Origin: FEB-35 sp050263095
GTDB lineage: Bacteria; Desulfobacterota; Deferrimicrobia; Deferrimicrobiales; Deferrimicrobiaceae
Assembly: GCA_050263095.1 (NCBI GenBank)
Contig: JBLNEW010000027.1
Coordinates: 1 to 64,000, forward strand
DNA: 64,000 nt
Direction of reading: 5' to 3'
Part shown: positions 28,470 through 38,005 of the stretch, one piece after another
Layout: the number at the start of each line of letters is the position of its first letter
How positions within the stretch are numbered: the stretch's first letter is position 1
Notes under the pieces: generated by a model
Told to the model about the DNA's origin: nothing
The model's database searches: none
The model's input: only the letters and a program-made list of their open reading frames with translations
Program-made: the position numbers and the translations under genes

Positions 28470-28565
28470 TGGCGGAAGCGCGAGGGAATCGAACCCTCCG
28501 AAGACATTTCTGCCTCCCGGCCGGATTTGAAGTCCGGGGGGGCCACCAGCGCCCCATCCGCTTCC
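28470..28565 (-). tRNA. selC: tRNA-Sec (anticodon TCA)
   Basis: Read leftward this is an unusually long tRNA of about 93 nt plus CCA. The 5' arm GGAAGCGG pairs with GCGCTTCC (one mismatch at the inner end), giving the extended selC acceptor. The anticodon loop is ACTTCAAAT with TCA, a long variable arm follows, and the T arm is GAGGG-TTCGATT-CCCTC with discriminator G. It implies selenoprotein synthesis in this organism. Confidence 0.93.
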
Positions 28566-28602
28566 GTCGTGCGCGAGCCGATCCCCCGCAGGGGAAAGGG
28601 AT

Positions 28603-28698
28603 TTACTTCTGCTTCGTCGCTTCCTTGGCGCGCCGTTTCTTCGACTTGTCCTTCCGGTGCCGGCGCCGCCGGATTTCCCGTTTACGTTCGGTCGTCAT
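28603..28698 (-). CDS. Very small basic protein, 31 residues
   Basis: The ATG at 28698 opens a 31-codon frame beginning MTTERKREIRRRRHRKDKSK and rich in Arg and Lys throughout. The stop TAA is at 28603-28605. A GCGGGGG stretch 7-13 bp upstream could be its ribosome site. Such peptides are often ribosome-associated. It lies 37 bp upstream of selC on the same strand and may share its transcript. I am not certain it is expressed. Confidence 0.5.
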   Translation of the reverse strand: MTTERKREIRRRRHRKDKSKKRRAKEATKQK

Positions 28699-28762
28699 GC
28701 GAACCCCCGCGCAAATCTTTGGATACAGGCGCGGACATTATAGCAAAGGGAAGGGAGGAACG

Positions 28763-29527
28763 ATGAGACGAATCCTGATCCTTGCGGCGGTCATGTCCCT
28801 CATGGCGGCGGTACCCGCGAACGCCCTGGTCGACGGCGAGGTGGGCGCTCGAGCTATGTTCTGGTTCCCGGACCTCTCCGGAGACGTGCAGACCGAGGTT
28901 TCCGGCGTCCAGGGGACAAAGTTCGACATCAAGGACGACCTCAACGTGGGAGACGAGAACTTCCCTTCGGGAGAGGCCTTCGTGCGCTTCGGGCGGCTCC
29001 ATTTCCGGGTGGGATACACCCCGGTCAAGTTCGACGGCAACAAGCAGCTGACCCGCCAGATCGTCTTCAACAACCAGACGTTCAACGTCAACGACAACGT
29101 CGTCTCGCAACTGGACCTGAAGATGATCGACGGGGAGGTGCAGTTCGATCTATTGAGGCCGGACATTGCCGTCGTCGGCTTCAACCTGGGACTCATCCTG
29201 AAAGTTAAATACGTGGACGGCACCGTCGAGCTCAGAAGCACGACGGCGACCGAAACGAGGGACTTCAAGGCCCCCATCCCGATGGTGGGCGTTGCGGCGG
29301 GGGTAGGGATAATCAAGGACATGTTGCGGGCCGACGCGCGCGTCACCGGGATTTCCTATTCCGGCAACCACCTGTTCGAGGGGGACGTTTTCGCATCCTT
29401 TTCCCCGCTCCCGTTCGTCGCGATCCAGGGAGGGTATCGACTCATCGATCTGAAGATCGACGAGGACGACATCGAAGCGACGCTGAAACTTAAGGGCCCG
29501 TATGTGGGCGCGCAGGTTTCCTTCTAG
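28763..29527 (+). CDS. Outer-membrane beta-barrel protein
   Basis: The 254-residue protein has a signal peptide (1-22, ending ANA) followed by alternating amphipathic strands. It ends in the aromatic VGAQVSF, the C-terminal signature for BAM-dependent insertion. The size fits an 8-12 strand barrel. The function is unassigned. AGGGAGGAAC precedes the ATG. It heads the rightward block leading into the cytochrome genes, but 129 bp separate it from them. Confidence 0.8.
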   Translation: MRRILILAAVMSLMAAVPANALVDGEVGARAMFWFPDLSGDVQTEVSGVQGTKFDIKDDLNVGDENFPSGEAFVRFGRLHFRVGYTPVKFDGNKQLTRQIVFNNQTFNVNDNVVSQLDLKMIDGEVQFDLLRPDIAVVGFNLGLILKVKYVDGTVELRSTTATETRDFKAPIPMVGVAAGVGIIKDMLRADARVTGISYSGNHLFEGDVFASFSPLPFVAIQGGYRLIDLKIDEDDIEATLKLKGPYVGAQVSF

Positions 29528-29553
29528 GCGACAGCAAGTAAATTCATGACTTT

Positions 29554-29565
29554 TCAAGTACTTGA
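29554..29565. promoter_or_regulatory. Perfect 12-bp palindrome upstream of a cytochrome gene
   Basis: TCAAGTACTTGA is identical to its reverse complement and lies about 91 bp before the ATG of the six-heme cytochrome at 29657. Adjacent T and A runs extend the symmetry. It could be an operator or the tail of a weak terminator for the barrel gene; no T-run terminator is convincing. Confidence 0.35.
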
Positions 29566-29656
29566 GAAAGGAGCAGATATCGGCGACATAAATAAATATC
29601 CGGTGATATAGTATCGCCATCTATCCGTTATAGAACAATTTCGGAGGAGGGGATCG

Positions 29657-30457
29657 ATGAAAAAGGCGCTCTTGCTCCTGATGCTGGTCTTCGTGTTTTC
29701 GAGTGCTGCCTTCGCTCAAACGGTGGTCAAGAAAAAGAGACCCCTCCCGTATGAATTCGGCAAGGTCGTCATAAGCAATTTTTCCGAAAAGTCAGGACTT
29801 GCGCCGGTGGTGTTCGACCATTGGCTTCACAGGGCGAAATATACCTGCAGGCTCTGCCACGTGGACATCGGCTTCGCGATGAAGGCGGGGGCAACCGGCA
29901 TCAAGGCTTCCGACAACATCAACGGTTACTATTGCGGGGCGTGCCACAACGGCAAATTGGTCTCCGATAACAAGAAGGTGTTCGATTCCTGCGGCAAGCT
30001 GTCGATAAGCCAGGACCGGGCCAATTGCTTTCGCTGCCACTCGTTGGGAAAGAACGTGAAGCCGGAGTACGATTTCAATCAATTCACGAAAAACTTCCCC
30101 AAAGGGCGGTTCGGAAACGGCATCGACTGGGAGAAGGCGGAAGAGGGGAAATGGATCAATCCCGTGGATTTTCTGGAGGGGATCTCCATTCAGCGGAAAT
30201 CCATTTCCGAGCAGAAGGACTTCGCACTCGGAGCGAAGGTGGAAGGAATGCCCGATATCATCTTCTCCCACAAGAAGCACACCGTGTGGAACGGATGCGA
30301 GCTTTGCCATCCGGAAATATTCATCGGCGTGAAGAAGGGAGCGTCGAAATACTCTATGGTGGACATATTCGAAGGGAAATCCTGCGGCGTATGTCATACG
30401 ACGGTGGCATTCCCATTGCTGGATTGCCAGCGTTGCCACACGAAACCGGTCAAGTAG
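29657..30457 (+). CDS. Six-heme cytochrome, twin triheme c7-type
   Basis: The 266-residue secreted protein has a signal peptide ending AFAQ and six CXXCH motifs: CRLCH, CGACH, CFRCH, CELCH, CGVCH and CQRCH. It looks like two copies of a triheme c7-type unit; each begins with an FDHWLH or FSHKKH histidine pair able to supply axial ligands. These cytochromes shuttle electrons in the periplasm or at the outer face. GGAGGAGGGG precedes the start. The protein at 30810 is its close paralogue. Confidence 0.92.
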   Translation: MKKALLLLMLVFVFSSAAFAQTVVKKKRPLPYEFGKVVISNFSEKSGLAPVVFDHWLHRAKYTCRLCHVDIGFAMKAGATGIKASDNINGYYCGACHNGKLVSDNKKVFDSCGKLSISQDRANCFRCHSLGKNVKPEYDFNQFTKNFPKGRFGNGIDWEKAEEGKWINPVDFLEGISIQRKSISEQKDFALGAKVEGMPDIIFSHKKHTVWNGCELCHPEIFIGVKKGASKYSMVDIFEGKSCGVCHTTVAFPLLDCQRCHTKPVK

Positions 30458-30472
30458 AAGAGCGACAACGGG

Positions 30473-30805
30473 ATGAAATCGCCAAGGAGAATTGCGATCT
30501 GGATTTTGTTTGCACTGATATGCTGCCTCGTCACGGCGGATGAAGGGGACATCGGCATCTTCCGGGCAGGAATCGCTCACGCACAGGAGGATTGGAGGAA
30601 GGAGTTCGACGACGTCTGTTCCAGAACCCAGGACGCCATGGTGATTTCTTCCGGCGAATTGAAAAATCTCGTGGACAGATGCGACAAGTTGAAACCGCGA
30701 ATCGAAAAACTCGATGAATCGCAAAGGAAGGTTTATTTGAAGAGACTTCATATGTGCAGGGATCTGTATTTCTTCGTTCTGGAATCCAGGGAGAAAAAGC
30801 AGTAG
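30473..30805 (+). CDS. Small secreted protein between two paralogous cytochromes
   Basis: The 110-residue protein has a long hydrophobic leader (about 8-38, ending AHAQ). The mature part is mostly helical with three cysteines (DVC, DRC, HMC) and no CXXCH, so it binds no c-type heme. It sits 15 bp after one cytochrome gene and 4 bp before its paralogue, which argues for a joint operon and perhaps a partner or assembly role. I recognise no family. Confidence 0.75.
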   Translation: MKSPRRIAIWILFALICCLVTADEGDIGIFRAGIAHAQEDWRKEFDDVCSRTQDAMVISSGELKNLVDRCDKLKPRIEKLDESQRKVYLKRLHMCRDLYFFVLESREKKQ

Positions 30806-30809
30806 GTCG

Positions 30810-31598
30810 ATGAAGTTTTTAAAGAGTCTAGGTTACCTGCTCCTGCTCCTTTACCCGATTTCCGCGCCCTCCATGAGAATCACCCCTCCGCACGAATACG
30901 GCCGGGTGATACTTAACAACTTTTCAGGAAGTGCAGGCATCGCCCCTGTGGAATTCGACCACTGGCTTCACCGGGCCATGTTTACCTGCCGGCTATGCCA
31001 CGTAGACATCGGTTTCGCAATGGAAGGCGGAGCCACGAAAATAAAGGCGGCCACCAATCGGGACGGCTTTCACTGTGGCGCGTGCCATAACGGAAAAACC
31101 GCGTACAAGGGGAAAACGATCTTCCCTTCATGCGCGGATAATTCCGCCCGTGCGGGGTCAAGCCTTTGTGACATGTGTCATTCCGTGAAGGACAAAACCA
31201 ACAGTAAAAAACAATTCGGCGAATTCATAGGGAAATTTCCCAAGAAAGGGCTTGGAAACACGGTTGACTGGGAAGAGGCGGAGGCGAAAGGATTTATCAG
31301 GCCGCTTGATTTCATGGAAGGCGTATCGATAAAGAGGTCACCTCTGAAAATGGAGAAAGAGATCTCCATAGAATCCAGGGTAACCTGGATGTCGGATGTC
31401 ATGTTCTCCCATAAAAAACACGCAGTGTGGAACGGCTGCGAAGTCTGTCACCCCGAGATCTTCCCCAGCACAAAACAGGGGACGCTGAAATACACAATGT
31501 TTCAAATAGTAAACGGTGAATATTGCGGCGTATGCCACGACAAGGTTGCGTTTCCCATCATCGAATGCCAGAGGTGCCATACCAAACCTGTTCGATGA
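30810..31598 (+). CDS. Six-heme cytochrome, twin triheme c7-type (paralogue)
   Basis: The 262-residue protein has a signal sequence and six CXXCH motifs (CRLCH, CGACH, CDMCH, CEVCH, CGVCH, CQRCH). Their order and flanks match the 29657 protein (shared FDHWLHRA, HVDIGFAM, NGCE/CHPEI and CQRCHTKPV). The pair arose by tandem duplication around the 110-residue gene. It should be periplasmic or surface-bound and move electrons. No terminator is evident before tRNA-Val. Confidence 0.92.
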   Translation: MKFLKSLGYLLLLLYPISAPSMRITPPHEYGRVILNNFSGSAGIAPVEFDHWLHRAMFTCRLCHVDIGFAMEGGATKIKAATNRDGFHCGACHNGKTAYKGKTIFPSCADNSARAGSSLCDMCHSVKDKTNSKKQFGEFIGKFPKKGLGNTVDWEEAEAKGFIRPLDFMEGVSIKRSPLKMEKEISIESRVTWMSDVMFSHKKHAVWNGCEVCHPEIFPSTKQGTLKYTMFQIVNGEYCGVCHDKVAFPIIECQRCHTKPVR

Positions 31599-31638
31599 CC
31601 CGCGAAGACGTCATGAATTCTCACGCAGAAAAAAATGT

Positions 31639-31666
31639 TTGCCATGGCAGAAGCTGAGGGTAAAAT
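31639..31666 (+). promoter_or_regulatory. Sigma-70-like promoter of tRNA-Val
   Basis: TTGCCA and TAAAAT are separated by 16 bp, and the -10 ends 16 bp before the tRNA 5' end. Confidence 0.55.
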
Positions 31667-31682
31667 AATGGTTCTTCTGGAC

Positions 31683-31757
31683 GGGCGCTTAACTCAGCGG
31701 TAGAGTGCCACCTTCACACGGTGGAAGTCACAGGTTCAAGTCCTGTAGCGCCCACCA
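31683..31757 (+). tRNA. tRNA-Val (anticodon CAC)
   Basis: The cloverleaf has acceptor GGGCGCT/AGCGCCC, a short D loop with AGCGGTAGA, anticodon loop TTCACAC (CAC), T loop TTCAAGT and encoded CCA at 31755-31757. It stands immediately left of the most AT-rich part of the window. Confidence 0.95.
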
Positions 31758-31946
31758 TGGCTTTGTCCCATGCCCGCGCTCTCCGTATACAGGACATGAC
31801 CTTCACACCCGAAAATGGCCATCTAGAGAGGAAAATAAACCGTCTGGCACGCGCCAGGACCCGCTTGATTTGGAAAAACGCGGCGATGCCAATTCTAAAA
31901 ACTTGCTAAACCGCCATGGGATAAGAGGCCGAACGGGAAGAGACCA

Positions 31947-34900
31947 ATGAAGAAAAAACATGAAAATATTTTTTTCCTGCTGTTTGCCGTTTCGGGGTTT
32001 TCTGGCCTCATTTACGAATCGATCTGGACGCATTATTTAAAGCTCTTTTTGGGTCATGCTGCGTATGCTCAAACATTGGTATTGGGGATCTTCATGGGGG
32101 GAATGGCGCTTGGCTCCTGGCTCTGCGCCAAATATTCCATTCGCTGGAAAAATCTTATTGCCGCATACGGCTTGGCTGAAGCCGCAATCGGACTGTTTGC
32201 CATTTTTTTCCATTCCATTTTTGTCCAAGCAATTAATTATTCCTATGAGGACGCCATTCCACGTCTGGAGTCCGCTACGACGATAATTTTGTTCAAATGG
32301 ATCCTATCCGCTTTGCTAATAACGCCTCAGTCCGTTCTGCTCGGAATGACATTTCCCCTGATGAGCGGAGGAATTCTTCGGGGATCCACGCAAGGGCCCG
32401 GCAAGATCATAGCCATGCTCTATTTTACAAACAGCATCGGGGCATCGATCGGGGTATTGGCGAGCGGATTTGCCCTAATTCGTTTTGCGGGCCTGCCCGG
32501 GACCGTCATGGTTGCCGGATTCATCAATCTGGTTTTGGCAGCAATCATATTGTGGATGGCCAGAAACAATTCTCCATTTCAACAAGCACATTCCGTTGAA
32601 ATTGAAAAGCCGGGAAAGCCTGCGATGGACGGTTGGATTCCGGGCTTCCTGGTGGTTTCATTGGTTACCGGGTCGGCGTCTTTCATATACGAAATTGGAT
32701 GGATAAGGATGCTGAGCTTAGTGTTGGGAAGCTCCACGCATGCATTTGAATTAATGCTTAGCGCGTTTATCCTGGGCCTTGCGCTCGGCGGGTTTTGGAT
32801 CAAGGGCCGGCTGGACAGAATTGCCGATCCCGCGCGTTTCCTGTCGTACGTTCAGATCTTTATGGGACTTTTTGCCCTTTCTACTCTCCTCGTTTATGAA
32901 CATACATTCGTTGTCATGCAATGGCTGATGAAAGTTATAGATCGGTCCGAGACCGGATATTTCGCATTTAACCTGGCCAGTCATGCCATCGCCATCTCCG
33001 TCATGCTCCCCGCAACATTTTGTGCGGGGATGACACTGCCGATTATAACCTTCCTCATGATTCGTCAAGGATACGGCGAAAAAAGCATTGGTGCAGTTTA
33101 TACGGCGAATACGATCGGCGCAATCGCTGGTGTCTTTTTTGCCATTCATTTCGGCATGCCATTGTTGGGGCTTAAGGGATTAATAACGCTCGGGGCCGCT
33201 CTGGACATGGCTCTTGGACTCTTGCTTTTATGGAAGGCATCAGCTTATAGCGGCAAGCGAATTCCAGCTGCAGCCACGGCAGCAATCGCCTGCGTAGTAA
33301 TGGCAACTGCGTATTTCGTTAAGCTCGATCCCTACAAAATGGCGTCGGGAGTTTATCGCTACGGCAGCCTGCTGACAGCGGAAGACAGCAAGCTCATCTT
33401 TCACGAAGATGGCAAAACGGCGACCGTCAGTTTATCATTGCGAAGCGATGGCATTATCAATGTTCGCACGAATGGCAAGTCGGATGGAGCGATCAACGTG
33501 GATTCGAAAGGCCAACCTGAAATCGACGAAAATACAACAGTCCTTCTCGCGGTTATACCTATGTCACTTAACCCCAACGCAAAGATTACAGCAAATATCG
33601 GACTCGGCACGGGCCTGACAACACAGACGCTGCTAAGTTTTGACAGCATTACACAGGTAGACACCGTTGAAATAGAAACAGAGATGGTCAAGGCTGCGAA
33701 ACTTATCGGTCGTCGCGTAGAGGCTGTATATACGGATCCGAGGAGCAGAATCTACATCGACGATGCAAAAACGTTCTTTTCGGCAAGAAAAACAAAATAC
33801 GACATTATTATCTCAGAACCGTCAAATCCATGGGTCAGCGGCGTCGCCGGACTTTTTTCCGAAGAATTCTATCATTTGATCAAGCGGAATCTTGCAGATA
33901 ACGGATTATTCGTTCAGTGGCTGCAGCTTTACGAAATAGATGTAAACCTAATCATGTCGGTGTTGAAAGCTATGTCATTGCATTTCTCGGATTTCATCGC
34001 ATACGCAGCACATAATGGCGACATGATCATCGTTGCAAAAGAGAATGGAGTTATTTCGGGCGCGGACTCATGGATTTTCAGGAACCAAAAAGTCGCCGAG
34101 GATTTGAGAAGAATCAATATCGAAAGCATGCAAGACATCGATATTCGGAAGATAGGAAATAAGAAATTCCTACACAAGCTGGTGGAGTCGTCTCCCATAA
34201 AAGCGAATTCCGATTATTACCCGATTCTCGGTCAAAATGCTGCCCGTGCACGCTTTCTCAATGCAGATGCATATGCTTTGCATAATTTATCTCATGAGCC
34301 TTTGCCGACGATGGATATGATTCTAGGAAGGACTGCTCCGTGGGAAACGATTGTTACACCGTCTGTAGTCCTTTCCAAAACGCAACTCGCCCATAACGCT
34401 ATGGGAATAAGGGATTTTTTCCTGTGCGGAAGGTTTGACGAGAAATACCGAAATGTTCCGGAGGTGATTAAGAAGGAAGCTGTACTGCTCAAGCGTCAAT
34501 ATAACGAATGCGATTCTGGGCAAAGCGTTCCCGAAAGGATATCTGTCCTGTTTAATACGGCTGTTGCTATAACCCCATATTTATCACCGCGAGAATTAGG
34601 TTATATCTGGGGGATAATCGAACGGAATTCGTGTGCATCATTCATTACGCCCGTAGAGAAAAATTGGATTTATTTATTCAAGGCGATTGGGAATCGAGAC
34701 GCCAAAGCGATGGTCGACGGCGCAAAAACACTATTGAGAAGCGGGGAAATAAAGGAGATTATTGCATTGAAATATGTTGTCGCTTCCGGCATGCTTGGCT
34801 CTCTAATCCTGGAGGATAAAGAGGAGGCTTTCCGTTTCTGGTCCAGTTACAGGCCCGTGTTATTAATGGATGGCAACCCGGATTTGCTGTTTCAATTCCT

Positions 34901-34952
34901 TCTTTCACACTGCGTCCTTCCAAGGGAAGCAGGTTTGGGCCTTAATAATTAA
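31947..34952 (+). CDS. Giant membrane protein with spermidine-synthase-like domain
   Basis: The 1001-residue protein has about 12-14 transmembrane helices (roughly 1-460), then a soluble domain with a nucleotide-binding-like IGLGTGL loop (about 550) and EPSNPWVSGVAGLFSEEFY, the hallmark of spermidine-synthase-like folds fused to membrane transporters. True aminopropyl transfer is doubtful, because many relatives lack known activity. A gap of 189 bp precedes it. Base composition is AT-richer than the flanks. It is followed 38 bp later by a related gene. Confidence 0.8.
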   Translation: MKKKHENIFFLLFAVSGFSGLIYESIWTHYLKLFLGHAAYAQTLVLGIFMGGMALGSWLCAKYSIRWKNLIAAYGLAEAAIGLFAIFFHSIFVQAINYSYEDAIPRLESATTIILFKWILSALLITPQSVLLGMTFPLMSGGILRGSTQGPGKIIAMLYFTNSIGASIGVLASGFALIRFAGLPGTVMVAGFINLVLAAIILWMARNNSPFQQAHSVEIEKPGKPAMDGWIPGFLVVSLVTGSASFIYEIGWIRMLSLVLGSSTHAFELMLSAFILGLALGGFWIKGRLDRIADPARFLSYVQIFMGLFALSTLLVYEHTFVVMQWLMKVIDRSETGYFAFNLASHAIAISVMLPATFCAGMTLPIITFLMIRQGYGEKSIGAVYTANTIGAIAGVFFAIHFGMPLLGLKGLITLGAALDMALGLLLLWKASAYSGKRIPAAATAAIACVVMATAYFVKLDPYKMASGVYRYGSLLTAEDSKLIFHEDGKTATVSLSLRSDGIINVRTNGKSDGAINVDSKGQPEIDENTTVLLAVIPMSLNPNAKITANIGLGTGLTTQTLLSFDSITQVDTVEIETEMVKAAKLIGRRVEAVYTDPRSRIYIDDAKTFFSARKTKYDIIISEPSNPWVSGVAGLFSEEFYHLIKRNLADNGLFVQWLQLYEIDVNLIMSVLKAMSLHFSDFIAYAAHNGDMIIVAKENGVISGADSWIFRNQKVAEDLRRINIESMQDIDIRKIGNKKFLHKLVESSPIKANSDYYPILGQNAARARFLNADAYALHNLSHEPLPTMDMILGRTAPWETIVTPSVVLSKTQLAHNAMGIRDFFLCGRFDEKYRNVPEVIKKEAVLLKRQYNECDSGQSVPERISVLFNTAVAITPYLSPRELGYIWGIIERNSCASFITPVEKNWIYLFKAIGNRDAKAMVDGAKTLLRSGEIKEIIALKYVVASGMLGSLILEDKEEAFRFWSSYRPVLLMDGNPDLLFQFLLSHCVLPREAGLGLNN

Positions 34953-34990
34953 TAATTGGAAGTTATATCCAGCGCAAATGAGGCAGGACA

Positions 34991-37960
34991 ATGATCTCTA
35001 ATCTGAAATCCTTATTATTCCTGGTTTCAATCTATGTCGCCTTTTTTGCATCAGGCGCAGGCTGTCTTATCGCGGAGGTTACATGGAATCGGATGCTTAT
35101 TGTGGTTGTCGGCAACTCGATGAGCGCGGTGTCGATGATCATCGTCGTTTTTATGGGCGGGCTTGGACTCGGAAGCTATGTTGGAGGAAAGATCTTTGGT
35201 CATAGACGTCCATCTCTCGTACCTTATCTTTTATTGGAGATAATCATCGGCATATATGTCCTTCTCTCGCCTACGCTTTTCGAATTTCTTGCCTACTTTT
35301 TCACGTCATTCGCGGAGCGTTTAAACGACAGGTCCATTTTGACGATCATACGACTTATCGTAAGCTTTGGCGCGCTTATCTTGCCTGCATTCATGATGGG
35401 ATTGACTTTCCCGGCAATGATCTCCGGGGCAACCCTGTATAAACCGTCGGAACGAACAGCACGTACAAGCTACCTCTATAGCGTAAACACTCTCGGCGCT
35501 GCCATAGGTTGCTACGCGGCGGGATACCACCTCTTATTTGAGTTTGGCGTCAAGACCACTTTGGTCATTGCATTCGGCGTTTATCTGAGTGCGGTCCTGT
35601 GCGCACTTGTGGCCATCATTATGGCTAAATCTAAATCCGAAGAGGCTCCGGAAAATATTCCTTGCACCGCGGATCATTCTTTCGCAGATGTTCGCCTGCG
35701 ACGCTTCTTGAATATCGCGACTCTCGGGATAGGTTTCGTTGCACTCGCATACGAAGTTCTTCTGACGAGGCTCAGTATTTTATATTTGGGCAATACCGTA
35801 TCGGTATTCCCGCTTGTTCTTACGGGCTTTCTTATTGGAACGGGCATAAGCGCCTTATTGGGCACCTGGCTTTATGACATCTTGCGGCGCACTTCAAGCA
35901 AAAGCAACAACCTGTTCGGCTTCACCGCCTTGGGGGCGGGTGTATTCGTATTGTTGACACCGTACCTTCTCTTGACTGATTGGGTATTTGGGGGGGTCAA
36001 GTATGCCCGTTTTGCGGATTCTCCTCCTGTAAATCCATTGCCTATTTTGGGAATCATCATCGCTCCTACGATTCTGATCGGCGCCCTGTTGCCTCTAGCG
36101 ATTAGAACTCTCCAACCGCGCGAGTACGGTGACGCAACTAGAGAGGCATCCACCCTTTATGCGCTTAATACCGCGGGGGGCCTATTGGGCGCAGGATTGG
36201 TAAACCATTACCTTGTCCCGCTTATAGGAATTCAAGGAGTCTTGATATGCCTGACTTCAATCTGCTTTGCCGTGGGCATCATCTATCTTCTATCGCTCGG
36301 TGCAAGCTATTTGCGTTGGGCAATTGCATTCCTAAGTGTTTTGGCGATATCGGCAGGCTTGGCGGGGATCCTTCCCGGGATGATATATATGTATGCGGGA
36401 AAGATCGCGGAATCGACGCAAGCCCATTCCGCTGAAATTCGACTTGTACACGAGGGCCGGGCTGCAACCGTCACGGTAATAGACCAGAAAGACCCTAAAA
36501 GGGGTACTTACCGCGACATGTACCTAAACGGCGTCGAGGAAGCTTCTACGCGTTATTGGCATACCCAGTTATTCAAACTTTTGGGAATACTTCCGGTATT
36601 GGCTCATGAGTCCCATCCCACAAAACCAAAAGAGGCATTGGTGATTGCATTCGGCGCCGGAATAACGGCAGGCTCCGTATTGGCTTCCAGTCAGGTCTCA
36701 TCGCTTGATGTCGTAGATCTCAATCCGGATGTGGAAGGCATCAACAATTTGTTTATCGATGTAAACGGAGATGTTTTCCACAATCCCCGTTTCCATTTCA
36801 TCAACGACGACGGACGTAACTTCCTGGTCACAAGCAACAAGAAATATGACTTGATCATTGCCGACTCTACACATCCCAGAGCTTACGATAGCTGGATACT
36901 CTACACCGAAGAATTTTACAGGTCTGTCCGAAAGCGTCTACTTGCCGGCGGCGTGTTTGCGCAGTGGGTGCCGGTGCTCGGCTCGATGCGCGGAGATCTG
37001 TTCAAGATACATCTGAATACGTTCCGACGAGTGTTCCCGAACTCGACTTTTTGGTATATCTACGGCTCCGATCAGGCGTTTCTTCTGGCTACCCCCCAGC
37101 CTTTCTCGCTGGATATCAGGGAATTGCAGAATAAGCTGAATCAGCTGCCCGAATGGTTTCGCGCAAAGGAGTACCAGATCGACACTGCGCCTCGCATCGC
37201 CGGATTTTTTTGGTTGGATGATTCATCGATGAAGAGAATGATCGGCTCCGAAACGAGAGTAAATACCGACGATTCCCATTTCTTCGACAAGCAATCCGCC
37301 GTACAACCGGCTCAACCGCAATGGCAACTGCCATATTTCCAGACAAGTGTTCTGCCCTATCTTGGACAAGCAAACGAAAACATGCACGTCGACGTCCGTA
37401 GGGAGCAGATCGTTGCGCAGTTTTTGGCAAGGTACGCTTTTTTTCAAAGCAAATCCGATCTATATCATGCATATTGCACGATGCCGGGAAACGGAACTGT
37501 AAGTTATTTCATGAATCTGGAATTCGCCGGCGAATTTCCCGACCACGAGACATTCTGCCAGGATATCGAGATAAATTTTTATCGCATGGCACTCGAAAAA
37601 CTTCCAAACGACGTCCTTACACTAAACAATCTTGCTTATAAGCTTTCAGAAAAAGGTCAACTTGAAGAGGCATTAATGCTGGCAGAGAAGGCGGTTGCAA
37701 TCGAGCCCCAAAACGGTATTTTCCTCGATACCTACGGATGGATTCTTTTTAAACAGAAAAAATATGGTCCGGCTATCGATGCACTTAAAAAATCAGCTTC
37801 GTTTTTGCCGAACCACCCTATAGTTCTTTTCCATTTAGGAGCAGCCTATAACGCCACGGGGAAGTATGATTCCGCAAGAGAACATCTATCAAAAGCCTTG
37901 AGAATTTCAAGCGATTTCAAAGAAGCACAACAGGCACGTGAACTATTGGGGCAGCATTAA
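34991..37960 (+). CDS. Giant membrane protein with spermidine-synthase-like domain and C-terminal TPRs
   Basis: The 989-residue protein has a polytopic first half resembling its neighbour (early helix with AEVTWNRMLIVV). A methyltransferase-like domain carries AFGAGITAGS and, in place of EPSNP, the variant ADSTHPRAYDSW. About three TPR units follow (about 880-985; LNNLAYKLSEKGQLEEALML). TPRs suggest a partner protein. With the upstream gene it forms a two-gene unit converging on the TMTC-like gene. Confidence 0.8.
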   Translation: MISNLKSLLFLVSIYVAFFASGAGCLIAEVTWNRMLIVVVGNSMSAVSMIIVVFMGGLGLGSYVGGKIFGHRRPSLVPYLLLEIIIGIYVLLSPTLFEFLAYFFTSFAERLNDRSILTIIRLIVSFGALILPAFMMGLTFPAMISGATLYKPSERTARTSYLYSVNTLGAAIGCYAAGYHLLFEFGVKTTLVIAFGVYLSAVLCALVAIIMAKSKSEEAPENIPCTADHSFADVRLRRFLNIATLGIGFVALAYEVLLTRLSILYLGNTVSVFPLVLTGFLIGTGISALLGTWLYDILRRTSSKSNNLFGFTALGAGVFVLLTPYLLLTDWVFGGVKYARFADSPPVNPLPILGIIIAPTILIGALLPLAIRTLQPREYGDATREASTLYALNTAGGLLGAGLVNHYLVPLIGIQGVLICLTSICFAVGIIYLLSLGASYLRWAIAFLSVLAISAGLAGILPGMIYMYAGKIAESTQAHSAEIRLVHEGRAATVTVIDQKDPKRGTYRDMYLNGVEEASTRYWHTQLFKLLGILPVLAHESHPTKPKEALVIAFGAGITAGSVLASSQVSSLDVVDLNPDVEGINNLFIDVNGDVFHNPRFHFINDDGRNFLVTSNKKYDLIIADSTHPRAYDSWILYTEEFYRSVRKRLLAGGVFAQWVPVLGSMRGDLFKIHLNTFRRVFPNSTFWYIYGSDQAFLLATPQPFSLDIRELQNKLNQLPEWFRAKEYQIDTAPRIAGFFWLDDSSMKRMIGSETRVNTDDSHFFDKQSAVQPAQPQWQLPYFQTSVLPYLGQANENMHVDVRREQIVAQFLARYAFFQSKSDLYHAYCTMPGNGTVSYFMNLEFAGEFPDHETFCQDIEINFYRMALEKLPNDVLTLNNLAYKLSEKGQLEEALMLAEKAVAIEPQNGIFLDTYGWILFKQKKYGPAIDALKKSASFLPNHPIVLFHLGAAYNATGKYDSAREHLSKALRISSDFKEAQQARELLGQH

Positions 37961-38005
37961 TGAAGATGGCATAATTTTTTTATAATTATTGGCTTTAATG
38001 CGTCA

